In this document: positions 16,915-25,628 of the stretch, one piece after another
Numbering within the stretch: position 1 is the first letter of the stretch
Layout of the letters: the number at the start of each line of letters is the position of its first letter
Source of the DNA: 54-19 sp038210655
GTDB taxonomy: Bacteria > Chloroflexota > Chloroflexia > Chloroheliales > Chloroheliaceae
DNA: 64,000 nucleotides
NCBI GenBank assembly: GCA_038210655.1
Contig: JBBQWM010000024.1
Span: 28,679-92,678, forward strand
Reading direction: 5' to 3'
Translations under genes and position numbers: made by a program
The notes under the pieces: generated by a model
What the model was told of the DNA's origin: nothing
The model's database searches: none
What the model saw: only the letters and a program-made list of their open reading frames with translations

Positions 16915-17466
16915 ATGGCAGACTCCAAGACCATTTTGCAGAAGTACGTAAGCGACATGCTTTCGCTTGAAAGCCACATTTTTCAGGCCATTGACAAGCA
17001 GGTTAAAGAGAACAAGGACGATACGCAAGTAAATAGCAAGTTTGAAGGATACGCCCGGACGATGGAAAACCACGTCAGCCAGCTAAAATCGCGCCTGGAA
17101 CAATTGGGTGGCGCGGTCAATAGCCCGATCAAAGAGGGGGTGGCGGCTTTCATGGGGGTAGCGGCAGGCGTGATTGACAAATTCCGCTCCGAGGAAGTGT
17201 CCAAAAATTTCCGGGATGATTTTACGGCCCTGAACCTGAGCCTGATCTCTTATCAGATGCTCCACACGACGGCCCTGGCGCTGAATGACAAAGACACCGC
17301 CGACCTCGCGGCCCGCAACATGAAGGATAACGCCGATTTCGTAATGGAGATTCAGCGGTTGGTTCCGGCTATCGTAGTGCGTGACCTCAAGCAAAACCAC
17401 GAAGTTAAGGTGGACGAGACCGCAACCTCCAAATCCGAAGAAGTAATTTCCGGCCTTTGGAAGTAA
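16915..17466 (+). CDS. Ferritin-like four-helix protein (DUF892/YciF-like)
   Basis: 183 residues, almost entirely helical, with an N-terminal YVSDMLSLESHIFQAIDKQ helix typical of the DUF892/YciE-YciF group. Glu and His residues are spaced along helices (E18/H20 region, E51/H53 in TMENHVSQL, H116, E144) in a way that could bind a di-metal centre. The start is fixed by GGAG seven bases upstream. Such proteins are stress-linked and some bind iron. Here the gene has its own sigma-54 promoter, so expression should depend on an activator signal. The exact function is unproven. Confidence 0.6.
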   Translation: MADSKTILQKYVSDMLSLESHIFQAIDKQVKENKDDTQVNSKFEGYARTMENHVSQLKSRLEQLGGAVNSPIKEGVAAFMGVAAGVIDKFRSEEVSKNFRDDFTALNLSLISYQMLHTTALALNDKDTADLAARNMKDNADFVMEIQRLVPAIVVRDLKQNHEVKVDETATSKSEEVISGLWK

Positions 17467-17556
17467 GTCGGTTCGGTCTAGTCGTAGGCAGTTTTGGTAA
17501 AAATAGACTGCCATTGGCTTAACCACCGCAAATAAGGCTTTAGAATGTAACGCAAA

Positions 17557-17577
17557 GGGCGACCATTTAGGTCGCCC
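17557..17577 (+). terminator. Stem-loop after the ferritin-like gene
   Basis: GGGCGACC, five-base loop, GGTCGCCC, then TATTTT. Probably the terminator of the ferritin-like gene. The same GGGCGACC/GGTCGCCC stem forms the core of two mobile-looking elements (1591 and 11849). Confidence 0.6.
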
Positions 17578-17593
17578 TATTTTGGTTCTATAA

Positions 17594-17725
17594 GGGACTC
17601 AAAAATAATAAAACATCCCGGTAGGGGCAACCCTGGGTGGTTGCCCGTGACCACCCCGCTGGGTCTCTGAGGGCAACCACCCAGGGTTGCCCCTACATTG
17701 GGACGATTATTTTTATGTGCTTCCC
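17594..17725. mobile_element. Inverted-repeat element with 3-bp TAA duplication
   Basis: 132 bp starting GGGACTCA and ending GTGCTTCCC, flanked on both sides by TAA (17591-17593 and 17726-17728). The arms share AAAAATAAT, then a perfect 26-bp inverted repeat (17621-17646 against 17671-17696) forming a large hairpin. It is non-coding. A TNA duplication fits mobilisation by an IS5/IS1031-like transposase (inference). Confidence 0.7.
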
Positions 17726-17798
17726 TAACCAAAAGAAAAACAACTCGCCGAGTAATTCCCTACAATGAATGACCCGCTAAAAGATGATCTAATTGTGG

Positions 17799-17821
17799 GA
17801 CATTGCTCCGCCAATGGATGG
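17799..17821 (-). repeat. Short dispersed repeat, copy 1
   Basis: On the minus strand this reads CCATCCATTGGCGGAGCAATGTC in two parts (CCATCCATTGG, CGGAGCAATGTC). The same sequence with one change occurs at 58772-58794 as one arm of a hairpin. Both are intergenic, next to gene ends. Confidence 0.5.
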
Positions 17822-17837
17822 TTAAAACGCCTTTTGA

Positions 17838-18560
17838 CTAAAGCTGGTGGCTTTCGGGTTGGAGGGTTAGTTCGCCCAGCACCCCCTGATCGGACTGGCT
17901 GGCAACATAAAGTACGGCGTTGGCGGCATCGCTAAGGCTCAGCATTTTGTCGCGCTGCACTCGCATCCCGTCAATGTTGTCCCAGAAGCTCGAATCGACC
18001 CCGCCCAGATGCAGCAAAGTAAACTTTACGCCGAACCGCTTGAGATCGAGCGCCATTGCTTTGGTCATGCCAGTGACGGCCCATTTGCTGGCACAGTAGC
18101 CCGCCGCGTTCATCATAGCGGCTTTGCCCATGATACCAGGAATATTGATAATATGGCCTTTTTTAGCCTCGGCCATCTTAGCACCGACCGCCTGGCACAT
18201 CAAAAAAGTCCCTTTGGCGTTGACCGCCATCATCCGGTCGAAATCGGCCTCACTCAAGTCGAGGGTTGGGCGGATCACCCCTACCCCCGCCGAATTAACC
18301 AGCAAATCAATTTTCCCAAAAGCTTCCAGGGCCAACTCTACCAGATGATCGACCTCGGCTTTACGGGTAACGTCGGTCGGAACGGTTATGACCCGCGTCC
18401 CGTTCTGGCTCAACTCACTTTCCAATGCTTCCAGGTCGCCAACCGTCCGGCTTGCCAGCACCAACTCGGCTCCTTCTGCTGCAAAAAGCCGAGCCGAAGC
18501 CCGCCCAATGCCGCGTCCGGCCCCCGTAATCAACACAACCTTACCTTCAAACGCTTTCAT
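17838..18560 (-). CDS. Short-chain dehydrogenase/reductase lacking the catalytic Ser
   Basis: 240 residues, Rossmann fold with the cofactor loop TGAGRGIG (12-19), NSAG (89-92) in place of NNAG, and Y155/K159 in YCASK. The residue 13 before the Tyr, normally Ser in NISS, is Gly (G142 in NIPGIMG). The fold is intact but normal oxidoreductase chemistry is doubtful unless another residue substitutes. It is a single gene with its own gaps on both sides, and its substrate is unknown. Confidence 0.85.
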   Translation of the reverse strand: MKAFEGKVVLITGAGRGIGRASARLFAAEGAELVLASRTVGDLEALESELSQNGTRVITVPTDVTRKAEVDHLVELALEAFGKIDLLVNSAGVGVIRPTLDLSEADFDRMMAVNAKGTFLMCQAVGAKMAEAKKGHIINIPGIMGKAAMMNAAGYCASKWAVTGMTKAMALDLKRFGVKFTLLHLGGVDSSFWDNIDGMRVQRDKMLSLSDAANAVLYVASQSDQGVLGELTLQPESHQL

Positions 18561-18697
18561 CTTTCGCTTTCTCTATTATATGATAAATATAACCGTTACT
18601 CAGACCTGGTAAGAATCCCTAGCCCTACTAAAGCTATAGCGGGATTGAACTCCTCCCTGCCTAAACCAGGATTACATAGTTGCTAATAAAATAAAAA

Positions 18698-18808
18698 TAA
18701 CTACTCAGACCTGACAAATCGATTGAACTGAGATTCTTCGGCGGAGAGTTATCTTTGGCAAAAATCCAGGTGATCGCCCGCCTCAGAATGACAATGGTGA
18801 GTAGTTAC
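18698..18808. mobile_element. Small inverted-repeat element, GTAACTACTCA family, copy 3
   Basis: 111 bp from TAACTACTCA to TGAGTAGTTAC, flanked by perfect 9-bp direct repeats AAATAAAAA (18689-18697 and 18809-18817). The interior holds degenerate GATTCTTCGGCGG and CTCAGAATGACA arms related to the core of copy 4 (19672). Confidence 0.75.
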
Positions 18809-18940
18809 AAATAAAAATGGTAAAGAGGCACGCTCTCTACCAGTTATTATGGTTATTATAGAACTTACTCAAGATTTACGCTTGTAGAATAGAGCGCTTT
18901 TCACAAAGAACCCGCTATTCTATATTCTATAGCAACTTGC

Positions 18941-19074
18941 AGAGTTATGAAACCATTCCAGATCATTTAAAATATATATTGGAAAATTTCTCTGCGAAAA
19001 TTTTCTAATATATACGCACTCCCCGCTTTAGGGAGTAGCACAACCGGGCTAGTTTGCAAAACTGACGCGCACCC
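18941..19074. repeat. Conserved 134-bp intergenic element, copy 1
   Basis: It shares the following blocks with 34196-34333, in the same order and spacing: AGAGT-ATGAAA, an AT-rich hairpin (ATATATTGGAAAATTT against AAAATTTTCTAATATAT), a CTCC/GGG part, and a closing block CTAGTTTGCAAAA-TGACGC. Both copies lie 75-95 bp upstream of a plus-strand start codon, here the DUF1579 gene. This could be a leader or regulatory RNA, or a mobile element. Confidence 0.6.
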
Positions 19075-19169
19075 AATAAACAATTAGGTATTGAAAAGTG
19101 TTCTAAAGTGTATTAAAATCTGAACGGGTGTTCTGTAGGTGACTTGCGAAAGAAGTAGGAGGTATCATT

Positions 19170-19664
19170 ATGGGTGATGACCAACTGGAAAAATCGAAAG
19201 TTAGCGGCGAGCATTCTTTGTTAAGCCTGCTGGTAGGCGAATGGGAAGGTATAACCCGTACCTGGTTTGAACCGGATAAACTCGTGGATGAAGCTCCCAA
19301 TCAAGCCACTATGCAGCTAATTTTAGATGGCCGCTTTTTGGTTCACGATTACCGAAGTAGCCTGGAGGGCAAAGCTTTCGAGGGCAAGGCTATTTACGGC
19401 TATGATATTGGCACCGGGAAATTTCAATGTGCCTGGGTAGATAGTTTTCATACTGGGACACTTATCATGTTTTCACAAGGTAGCCAGACCGAAAAAGGTT
19501 TCTCGGTTTTAGGCAGTTGGCAGGCCGGCGACCAAACTGTATGGGGTTGGCGTACCGAATTGCAAATCAAAGACAAAGATACCATCATTATTACTGCTTA
19601 CATCATCACTCCCGCAGGAGAAGAGTCTAAGGGAGTGGAGACGGTTTATACCCGAAAACAGTAA
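19170..19664 (+). CDS. DUF1579 family protein
   Basis: 164 residues with the DUF1579 pattern: LVGEWEGITRTWFEP near the start, LILDGRFLVHDY, YGYDIGTGKFQCAWVDSFHTG, and a C-terminal ETVYTRK. It is probably a small lipocalin-like beta barrel. Function is unknown in the family. AGGAGG nine bases upstream fixes the start. It is monocistronic, with a mobile-looking element starting eight bases after the stop codon. Confidence 0.8.
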   Translation: MGDDQLEKSKVSGEHSLLSLLVGEWEGITRTWFEPDKLVDEAPNQATMQLILDGRFLVHDYRSSLEGKAFEGKAIYGYDIGTGKFQCAWVDSFHTGTLIMFSQGSQTEKGFSVLGSWQAGDQTVWGWRTELQIKDKDTIIITAYIITPAGEESKGVETVYTRKQ

Positions 19665-19671
19665 TCCCTTT

Positions 19672-19765
19672 GTAACTATTCACCCAGCCTCAACCCTGTC
19701 ATTCTGAGCGAAGCGAAGAATCTGGATTCTTCGCTTCGCTCAGAATGACAGGAGTGAATAGTTGC
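19672..19765. mobile_element. Small inverted-repeat element, GTAACTACTCA family, copy 4
   Basis: 94 bp from GTAACTATTCA to TGAATAGTTGC. The flanking 9-mers AATCCCTTT (19663-19671) and AATCGGTTT (19766-19774) match at 7 of 9. The interior is a near-perfect hairpin of TGTCATTCTGAGCGAAGCG and its complement. The left duplication overlaps the DUF1579 stop codon. Confidence 0.7.
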
Positions 19766-19777
19766 AATCGGTTTGTC

Positions 19778-21811
19778 TTAGCCAAAGTTATTGCGCTTAT
19801 AGCCGTTGATAAAAGCCACCGGGGGCAGTTCGCGTTGAGGAACGGCGGGCGGCTCAAGTTTGAGCGAGTAAACTCCTTCGCGCTTCTGAACCGTCTTGAC
19901 CACCGGATTAAAAGCGGACAGTAAGTGGTTCTGATTGCGTTCTTCGGCCCGGCGCAGCAACACCGACAAGACATCCGCCGTGATACGTTGAGGCGAAGGC
20001 CAGTCGGTCGCCAGCGGCTGTAGGCCCAGGTCTACCTGGGTAATACTCATTAGACCGCCACGCACGACGGTATCGACCAACAGGCCGGTCATAAAGGCCG
20101 GGCCAGTAAGCAGCGGCATACGTTCGAGAAGATCACGGCGGGCCGCTCCGACCGTGCAAAGCGGGTTAATGACCCCGGCCAATTGCGGGAAGAAACCACC
20201 CAATATCGGGCGCAAACTCAGTTCGACCAGATCGCTATAAACCGGCGCAGTGTCCGAACCTTGCTCGTCGGCCCCGGAGTAAAACCCGGTTGCCAGTTGA
20301 AATTCGGGATAGTTCAAAAGTGGCCCAATCAGACCATAGATCAGTCGCGCCTCAAAGCCGCTCATAGTCGGGTCGCCCCAAACTACAATATCACCCCGCG
20401 TCTGATGCAAAGCGTGCCAGAGGGCCTCACCCGGCCCATAAGCTTGTTCAGCTTTAGTCTGGTTGATCGGCAGGCTCGGCGCAAGATAGATAATTTCATC
20501 CCTCTCCTGAGAGAGGCTTTCGTCGGAGCGAGGCAGGTTAGAACCGCTAAAGCTATGGAAGGCCGCTATCTCGGCCTCGTCCAGATCAACGTTAGGAGCG
20601 CAAACCACAATTTCGTCGATCAAGGCGCAATCGCGCATCAGAGCGTACCGCGCCCGACGTACCATTTCAGCCAGGGCGACCGGCTTGGTCTTGCCATAGA
20701 CCGGCCAGACCAGACTAATGCTCAGGTTGTTACGCTCTTTGAGCAAGGTCAGGCTGCTCATCGAGCGGAATTCGCGATAATGAAAAGTGTTTTCGGCAAA
20801 CCAACGGTCAACTAATTCTTCCAAAGCCGGTTCGCGGGGAGGTGGGGCCGCTTTCGTGCCTGCTACTGGAATGCGGTTCAACTCGAAAGGACGGCGCGTC
20901 TTTACTACCAAAATAGGACAGGTCGTTTCTGCCGCGATCCGCTCGGCCACCTTGCCCGAATTAAGTGGCTCACTCTGACCGGCTTTGCGCTCTTTAATAT
21001 CGCTGGCCCCCAGAATAATCAAATCGTGATAGCGGGCCTCGCGCACGATCCCCGTCACCGGTTGACCATTGACCGTAACTAGACGCGCTCCCGGTGGCAA
21101 CTCCGCCAGCAGATGCTGGAGCGCCGAGAGTGGTTCGTCCTGGTTATCAATGGGCGAGGTTGAGCCGTAAAAAGTAGAATAGGTCGGGGGTTGATTAGAC
21201 AACAAAGAATTGGATAGACTGTGCAGAACGGTGATACTGGCCTGCCATTCTTCGGCCAGGTTAGAAGCCAGCGTCATCGCCAGCGTACTATAGCTACCGC
21301 CCCGCATCGGCAAAAGAATATGCTTTATATCGGGTAAAGTGTTATTGAGACGAGCCAAAACTACATCGCAAGGTGGGTCGGCCAAAAGCGCATCAATCGT
21401 CTCGCCATAGATTTTGCCGGGAGTGTGGGTGCTGCCCTTCCAATGGAGCAAAAGCAAATCGCCTTGTTCGTCCTTGACCTGATCGGCGATGCCCTGCCAG
21501 ACTTCACGGGCCACCCTTACTTCGGTCTGGACTTCCAACCGTTCGTCGAGGCCCCCATTTTGGGGGATATAGCGCAACAGAGTACGGTAAGCCCGCACCA
21601 ACGAAGCGCCCTGGCTGAGAGGAGTTTCTTCGGGAACCTCAACCACCCCCAGCACCACGATCCGAATATGCCGGTTTTCGCCTTCCAGCTTGGCACCCGC
21701 CAGGGCTGCCGCCAGCTTGACCAGCCCTTCGGCTAGATTGGGGTTGAGAATAGGGACTACTACACAGTAGTCCGGGCCGGCCACTCGCCCGGTCGAATGT
21801 TTGTCGTGCAA
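19778..21811 (-). CDS. Fusion: two UspA-like domains plus GpgS-like glycosyltransferase
   Basis: 677 residues. The first (about 12-150) and second (about 160-300) domains resemble universal stress proteins: DYCVVVPILNP, then IKHILLPMRGGSYSTLAMTLA, and near 260-300 DLIILGASDIKE followed by CPILVVKTRRPFEL. From about 335 the sequence becomes a nucleotide-sugar transferase of the glucosyl-3-phosphoglycerate synthase type: TFHYREFRS, ISLVWPVYG, GDIVVWGDPTMSGFEARLIYGLIGP (split here), and ITQVDLGLQPL. The usual metal-binding VDAD is WGDPT, so catalysis may be altered. TTG start without a clear ribosome site; a downstream start is possible. It could link osmotic or stress sensing to compatible-solute synthesis. 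Confidence 0.65.
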   Translation of the reverse strand: MHDKHSTGRVAGPDYCVVVPILNPNLAEGLVKLAAALAGAKLEGENRHIRIVVLGVVEVPEETPLSQGASLVRAYRTLLRYIPQNGGLDERLEVQTEVRVAREVWQGIADQVKDEQGDLLLLHWKGSTHTPGKIYGETIDALLADPPCDVVLARLNNTLPDIKHILLPMRGGSYSTLAMTLASNLAEEWQASITVLHSLSNSLLSNQPPTYSTFYGSTSPIDNQDEPLSALQHLLAELPPGARLVTVNGQPVTGIVREARYHDLIILGASDIKERKAGQSEPLNSGKVAERIAAETTCPILVVKTRRPFELNRIPVAGTKAAPPPREPALEELVDRWFAENTFHYREFRSMSSLTLLKERNNLSISLVWPVYGKTKPVALAEMVRRARYALMRDCALIDEIVVCAPNVDLDEAEIAAFHSFSGSNLPRSDESLSQERDEIIYLAPSLPINQTKAEQAYGPGEALWHALHQTRGDIVVWGDPTMSGFEARLIYGLIGPLLNYPEFQLATGFYSGADEQGSDTAPVYSDLVELSLRPILGGFFPQLAGVINPLCTVGAARRDLLERMPLLTGPAFMTGLLVDTVVRGGLMSITQVDLGLQPLATDWPSPQRITADVLSVLLRRAEERNQNHLLSAFNPVVKTVQKREGVYSLKLEPPAVPQRELPPVAFINGYKRNNFG

Positions 21812-22008
21812 TGGTGTAAACGCGCTCAGATTATCCCTCGTGCTTCATCGAAAATAAAGTCGTTCAACGTTGAACCGGCCCCGGCTTGTATTGCGCCAAA
21901 TCTTCCGCTCATCAAGCTTTGTCTTGCTTCTAGCTTGAAGTGGGTCATTACTAATAAACCCTCTTTTGATGATAAACCAGCCCTGTAGTCCTGTCAATTG
22001 GGATTGTA

Positions 22009-23340
22009 TTAGAACTCGCGGATACGTGGTACGTAGAAGATAATCAGCCCCAACAAAATGCTAAACACGCCGGTATTGAGTAACATAGAAAAAGGCGCTC
22101 CAAACAACTCGGCTACCGTCCCACTCTGCAAATTGCCGATAGGCATCAGACCCATTGTACACAACGTCCAAATACTGATGATCCGTCCCCGCATTTCGTC
22201 GGGAACACTGGTCTGTATAATAGTATTAAGAGTGGCATTGGAAATTACCATCGCGCCACCGCAAAAGGCCAGTATCACGACCGTCAGCACGAAATTCCCC
22301 GACAGACCTAGCCCGACCATCCCAACAATATTAACCAACATTCCGATCAGCATAAACCGACTGCGCTTCTTGACCTCGCCACTGGCCTGAGCCACCAGAA
22401 AGGCCCCGGTCAGCGCCCCTACTCCAACCGCAGATAACAAAATACCGTAGTAATCCGGCCCTAGCTTGAAAACATTTCTGACAAAGACCGGCAGCAAAGT
22501 CAGGTAAGGGATCACAAAAATGCTCATGGCCGAGGCAATTGCCAGCAGAGCCAACATTTCGCGGTTTTGTCGCAAATAGCCAAAACTCTCGCGGATTTCG
22601 AGTAGAGCCGACCGCTTTTCAAGCTGGGGCGCGACCTTCGGGATTCTTACCAGCATCAGGGCCACGATAACTGCCAAAAAACTGAGCGAATTGAAGAAAA
22701 AACAGGCCGCTACCCCAAAAGCCGAAACCAGCAACCCGCCGATGCTAGGGCCGATAATACGGGTCAGGTTGAACTGCATCGAGTTCATGGCGATAGCGTT
22801 CATCAAATCATCTTTGCCGACCAGATCGAGCATAATCGTCTGGTAAGCCGGACTATTAAAAGCCTGGACGACCCCAATACCCAGGGCAATCGCCAGCACC
22901 AGCCAGACATTAATAATATTGAAAAAGGTCAAAATCGCCATTGCCAGAACCAGCAAAGCCATCAGGTTTTGTGTTACCAGCAAAACCGTCTTGCGCGAGT
23001 TGCGGTCGGCGATCACGCCCCCGAATAGGCTTAAGACCAGCATGGGCGAATTGGCAATAAAATTGACCAGCCCCAGCATAAAGGGCGAGCCGGTCAGCGA
23101 TAGCACTAGCCAATTCTGCCCGACAGTTTGCATCCAGTTTCCCAAATTTGAAACGCAAGCCCCAAACCAGAACAAACGATAATTTCGATAGCGAAACGCG
23201 CTAAAAACACTACTACGCTCAATCTTAGGGGCAGGCAAGGGCGTAACCACCACCTGCTCGGTTTGTCTTAGCGTGGGGTTTAGAGCAAAGGAATTACCAG
23301 CCGGAGCCTCAAAATCCGGGCTGGGTATATTATCAGTCAC
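22009..23340 (-). CDS. MFS transporter, enterobactin-exporter-like (MFS_3)
   Basis: 443 residues from GTG at 23340, chosen because GAGG lies eight bases upstream; extending further would add 31 unlikely residues. Twelve membrane segments begin after FRYRNYRLFWFGACVSNLGNWMQ, a hallmark of the EntS/MFS_3 group. The loop GGVIADRNSRKTVLL between helices 2 and 3 matches the MFS signature GxxxDRxGRR. It is probably a proton-driven exporter of a small molecule. Its neighbours do not reveal the substrate. Confidence 0.87.
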   Translation of the reverse strand: MTDNIPSPDFEAPAGNSFALNPTLRQTEQVVVTPLPAPKIERSSVFSAFRYRNYRLFWFGACVSNLGNWMQTVGQNWLVLSLTGSPFMLGLVNFIANSPMLVLSLFGGVIADRNSRKTVLLVTQNLMALLVLAMAILTFFNIINVWLVLAIALGIGVVQAFNSPAYQTIMLDLVGKDDLMNAIAMNSMQFNLTRIIGPSIGGLLVSAFGVAACFFFNSLSFLAVIVALMLVRIPKVAPQLEKRSALLEIRESFGYLRQNREMLALLAIASAMSIFVIPYLTLLPVFVRNVFKLGPDYYGILLSAVGVGALTGAFLVAQASGEVKKRSRFMLIGMLVNIVGMVGLGLSGNFVLTVVILAFCGGAMVISNATLNTIIQTSVPDEMRGRIISIWTLCTMGLMPIGNLQSGTVAELFGAPFSMLLNTGVFSILLGLIIFYVPRIREF

Positions 23341-23563
23341 TTGTAAATCCTCATTTTCGTAAATAAAACTTCCCCGGTAAATTTTGAACAATCCAGGAAA
23401 CTCAAATACAAGTAGGTGCATAATATAAGCCAAAAATACTCGATTAGTCCAAAGATTGTAAAAAATTTAGCAATCTCTCAGGTTTATAAGTTACTACAAT
23501 TTTAACAGCCCTATCCCAAATCGGACAGGGCCATAAGACTTATTTTTGAGGCGGCTCTTGAGG

Positions 23564-24994
23564 TTAAAAAGTGGTTGGGAATTTTGCCAGTTGCGCCGGG
23601 CTTAGATAATCTTCTAGCTTGAGACGGGCCATTACTTCATCTGGTACGCGGCTGACTGTACCACTCGCATCCGGCTTGAGGGTCGCATCAATGCCGCCCT
23701 TGCCACTCAAACCGCTGGCGGCTTCCGGCAACGAAGGATCGAGGGCCGAACCGGTAATCCGCTCTACCACAATCAGGTCGCGGGGCCACTGGGAGCGGGT
23801 AGCGATAGCCCACCAGACCTGCGTCTCGTCAAAGATGTCGATGTCGGCATCCACCACAAAAACGTGCTTGACCCGCCGGAAAGCTAACGCCGCCATAATC
23901 ACATCGCGGGCTACTCCTGGCTTGGTACCAGCAGCCAGTTGAATATAAGCGTGGAACCGCCGCCCCGAAATCGGCACATGCACATTTTGAACATCTGGCG
24001 CGATCTGTTTGACGATCTGATAAATCTTGGCTTCAAGGGCCATGTTGTCGGCTACCAGCATATCGGGCAAGCCACTGGCGTAATCGTGATAAATGGCATC
24101 GTGACGATGAGTGACAGTTGTCACCTCGAACAGGGGGGCCTTCTTTACGTCGCCCGTAAAGCCGGTAAACTCCCCAAAGGGGCCTTCTGGCTCAGTGGTC
24201 GCCCCTACATAGCCTTCCAGCACAATCTCGGCCTCGGCAGGCACTAACAGCCGTTCTCCAAAATTCTCGCTGGCAACCAACCGTAAGGGCTGACCCAGAA
24301 AGGAACCAACCGAAGGCCAATGGCTTTCCGGGTAGCCCAACTTGGCTTGCGACCCCAACACCACCGCCGGATGATGACCGATCCAGACTGCAATTGGTGC
24401 TTTCTCGCCCCGTTGCCAGAATTTTTGCATATTGCGATAATTGTGCGACCCAGGGTAGGGGAAAATGCCGGTCTGCCGTTCGGCTTTGACCCAGCAGCGT
24501 TGAATAGCGGTATTATCCTCGCCTGTATCGGGGTCGTAGGTCGTCACGTGAGCGGCAGTCAGGTAGGGGCCAGCATCCCGCTCGTGTTGCCAGACCACTG
24601 GAAATTCTAACAGGTTGATCTGAGCGCCATTTAGCACGACTTCTTTGACCGCCGCTTCGTCTCGGCTTACGATTACCGGCAGAATGGGACGGGCCGCAAG
24701 ACGGGCATACTCGACCGCCGCCCGGCGTGGCTCACCCAGACCGAGGGCCGTCGCGCATAATTCGCGGCTGGCGGCCAGGTTCGTCACCAACCGAAAGCGA
24801 CTTTCGCTACCATCTATCAGGCGCGGACGGTGGGCGATAATCAGAGGATGCCGCCCAACCTTCCATAGTTTATGCTGAAGGGCGGTTAGCTCAAACCGAC
24901 AGCTAATCGGCTGCTCAATATCAAAAAAGTAATCTGGTCGGCTTTCGCGCCACTGAGCCAGAAAAGTCCGTAAATCGGGATAAGGAGTTGGCAT
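23564..24994 (-). CDS. UbiD family decarboxylase
   Basis: 476 residues from ATG 24994, with GAGG five bases upstream. A longer frame to 25069 exists, but those extra codons are the antisense of a duplicated copy of the DUF2231 gene start and are not part of the protein. UbiD features are GTKPGVARDVIMAAL in the C-terminal region and the prenyl-FMN site segment EGPFGEFTGFTGD. These enzymes need prenylated FMN made by UbiX and (de)carboxylate aromatic or unsaturated acids. No ubiX is nearby, so the substrate is unassigned. Divergent from nothing obvious, it abuts the chlorite-dismutase-like cassette. Confidence 0.88.
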   Translation of the reverse strand: MPTPYPDLRTFLAQWRESRPDYFFDIEQPISCRFELTALQHKLWKVGRHPLIIAHRPRLIDGSESRFRLVTNLAASRELCATALGLGEPRRAAVEYARLAARPILPVIVSRDEAAVKEVVLNGAQINLLEFPVVWQHERDAGPYLTAAHVTTYDPDTGEDNTAIQRCWVKAERQTGIFPYPGSHNYRNMQKFWQRGEKAPIAVWIGHHPAVVLGSQAKLGYPESHWPSVGSFLGQPLRLVASENFGERLLVPAEAEIVLEGYVGATTEPEGPFGEFTGFTGDVKKAPLFEVTTVTHRHDAIYHDYASGLPDMLVADNMALEAKIYQIVKQIAPDVQNVHVPISGRRFHAYIQLAAGTKPGVARDVIMAALAFRRVKHVFVVDADIDIFDETQVWWAIATRSQWPRDLIVVERITGSALDPSLPEAASGLSGKGGIDATLKPDASGTVSRVPDEVMARLKLEDYLSPAQLAKFPTTF

Positions 24995-25003
24995 TACTTC
25001 CTC

Positions 25004-25072
25004 TACTTTGACAAATTTAATGCTTAAAATGGGGGGAATCAGCAGATGGAACCTGTAGTGGCGGGACATCCC
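25004..25072 (+). repeat. Direct repeat 1: truncated copy of DUF2231 gene start
   Basis: About 69 bp matching 26003-26071 with about five or six differences, including TTTGACAAATTTAATGCTTA and ATGGAACCTGTAGTGGCGGG. It contains the leader and first codons of the DUF2231 gene, after which similarity stops. It overlaps the upstream side of ubiD and ends one base before the end of the chlorite-dismutase-like gene. Confidence 0.9.
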
Positions 25073-25073
25073 C

Positions 25074-25628
25074 TCACCGTGCTAAACGAATGTCTATCTC
25101 GCGTTCGACGTATTTCCATTCTTCAGTAGTACGTAACCATGCAGTTAGCTCTTCAAACAAATCAGAGTGTTCAGGCGCGTACTCGAACCAGGTTAAAAAA
25201 TCGAACTGCTCCCCCAGTTCCCGACTTTGATAGAGGCGGCGGGATATAGCGGGAAGATATTTGAGGCTGGAACTGATATGATGGGAGGACTCCTCGAAAA
25301 TGGCTCGGCGCTCATCCTGGGTCAGGTTCCACCAGGCATCTGATTTTCGGACCGGAATCAAAGCGGCGCGGGTGGCTCCGGCCCGATCCAACCCCTCCTG
25401 AGACGCGACAAGTGTTTTATGCTCATGCCGTTCGACGTAACGCACATGACCGTTAGTTCCGTGTAGTATCCAAGCTGCCTCAGAAGTTTGTGATCTTGGC
25501 ACAAGCTCCTGGAATACTGCGAGGCGAGCAACCTGTATAAGGGTTGGGCCGCTAACGGCATTAAGGCCTATCACCTGCCATTGTCCCTGCTCCCCTCCTA
25601 CGAAACTTACCGGAATTATTGCAGCCAT
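25074..25628 (-). CDS. cld: Chlorite dismutase family heme protein
   Basis: 184 residues from ATG 25628, where AAGGAG lies seven bases upstream; nine extra upstream codons are unlikely. The C-terminal half is typical of the compact lineage: SHHISSSLKYLPAISRR, then FDFLTWFEYAPEHSD and TEEWKYVEREIDIRL. Counting from the upstream frame, proximal heme His is H126 and the distal Arg 13 residues later is R139 (117 and 130 from the chosen start). The His-x12-Arg spacing of true chlorite dismutases is kept. The enzyme would turn chlorite into chloride and O2, or detoxify related oxidants; related proteins without this activity exist. It lies alone between two 69-bp direct repeats, as if it were an inserted cassette. 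Confidence 0.82.
   Translation of the reverse strand: MAAIIPVSFVGGEQGQWQVIGLNAVSGPTLIQVARLAVFQELVPRSQTSEAAWILHGTNGHVRYVERHEHKTLVASQEGLDRAGATRAALIPVRKSDAWWNLTQDERRAIFEESSHHISSSLKYLPAISRRLYQSRELGEQFDFLTWFEYAPEHSDLFEELTAWLRTTEEWKYVEREIDIRLAR

Larger units (their letters stand above)
18561..19169. other. Repeat-rich intergenic region
   Basis: 609 bp between divergent genes, with no gene. It contains an element of the GTAACTACTCA family (18698-18808), an isolated TATAGCAA-type end (about 18929-18955), and the 134-bp conserved element at 18941-19074. Confidence 0.7.
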
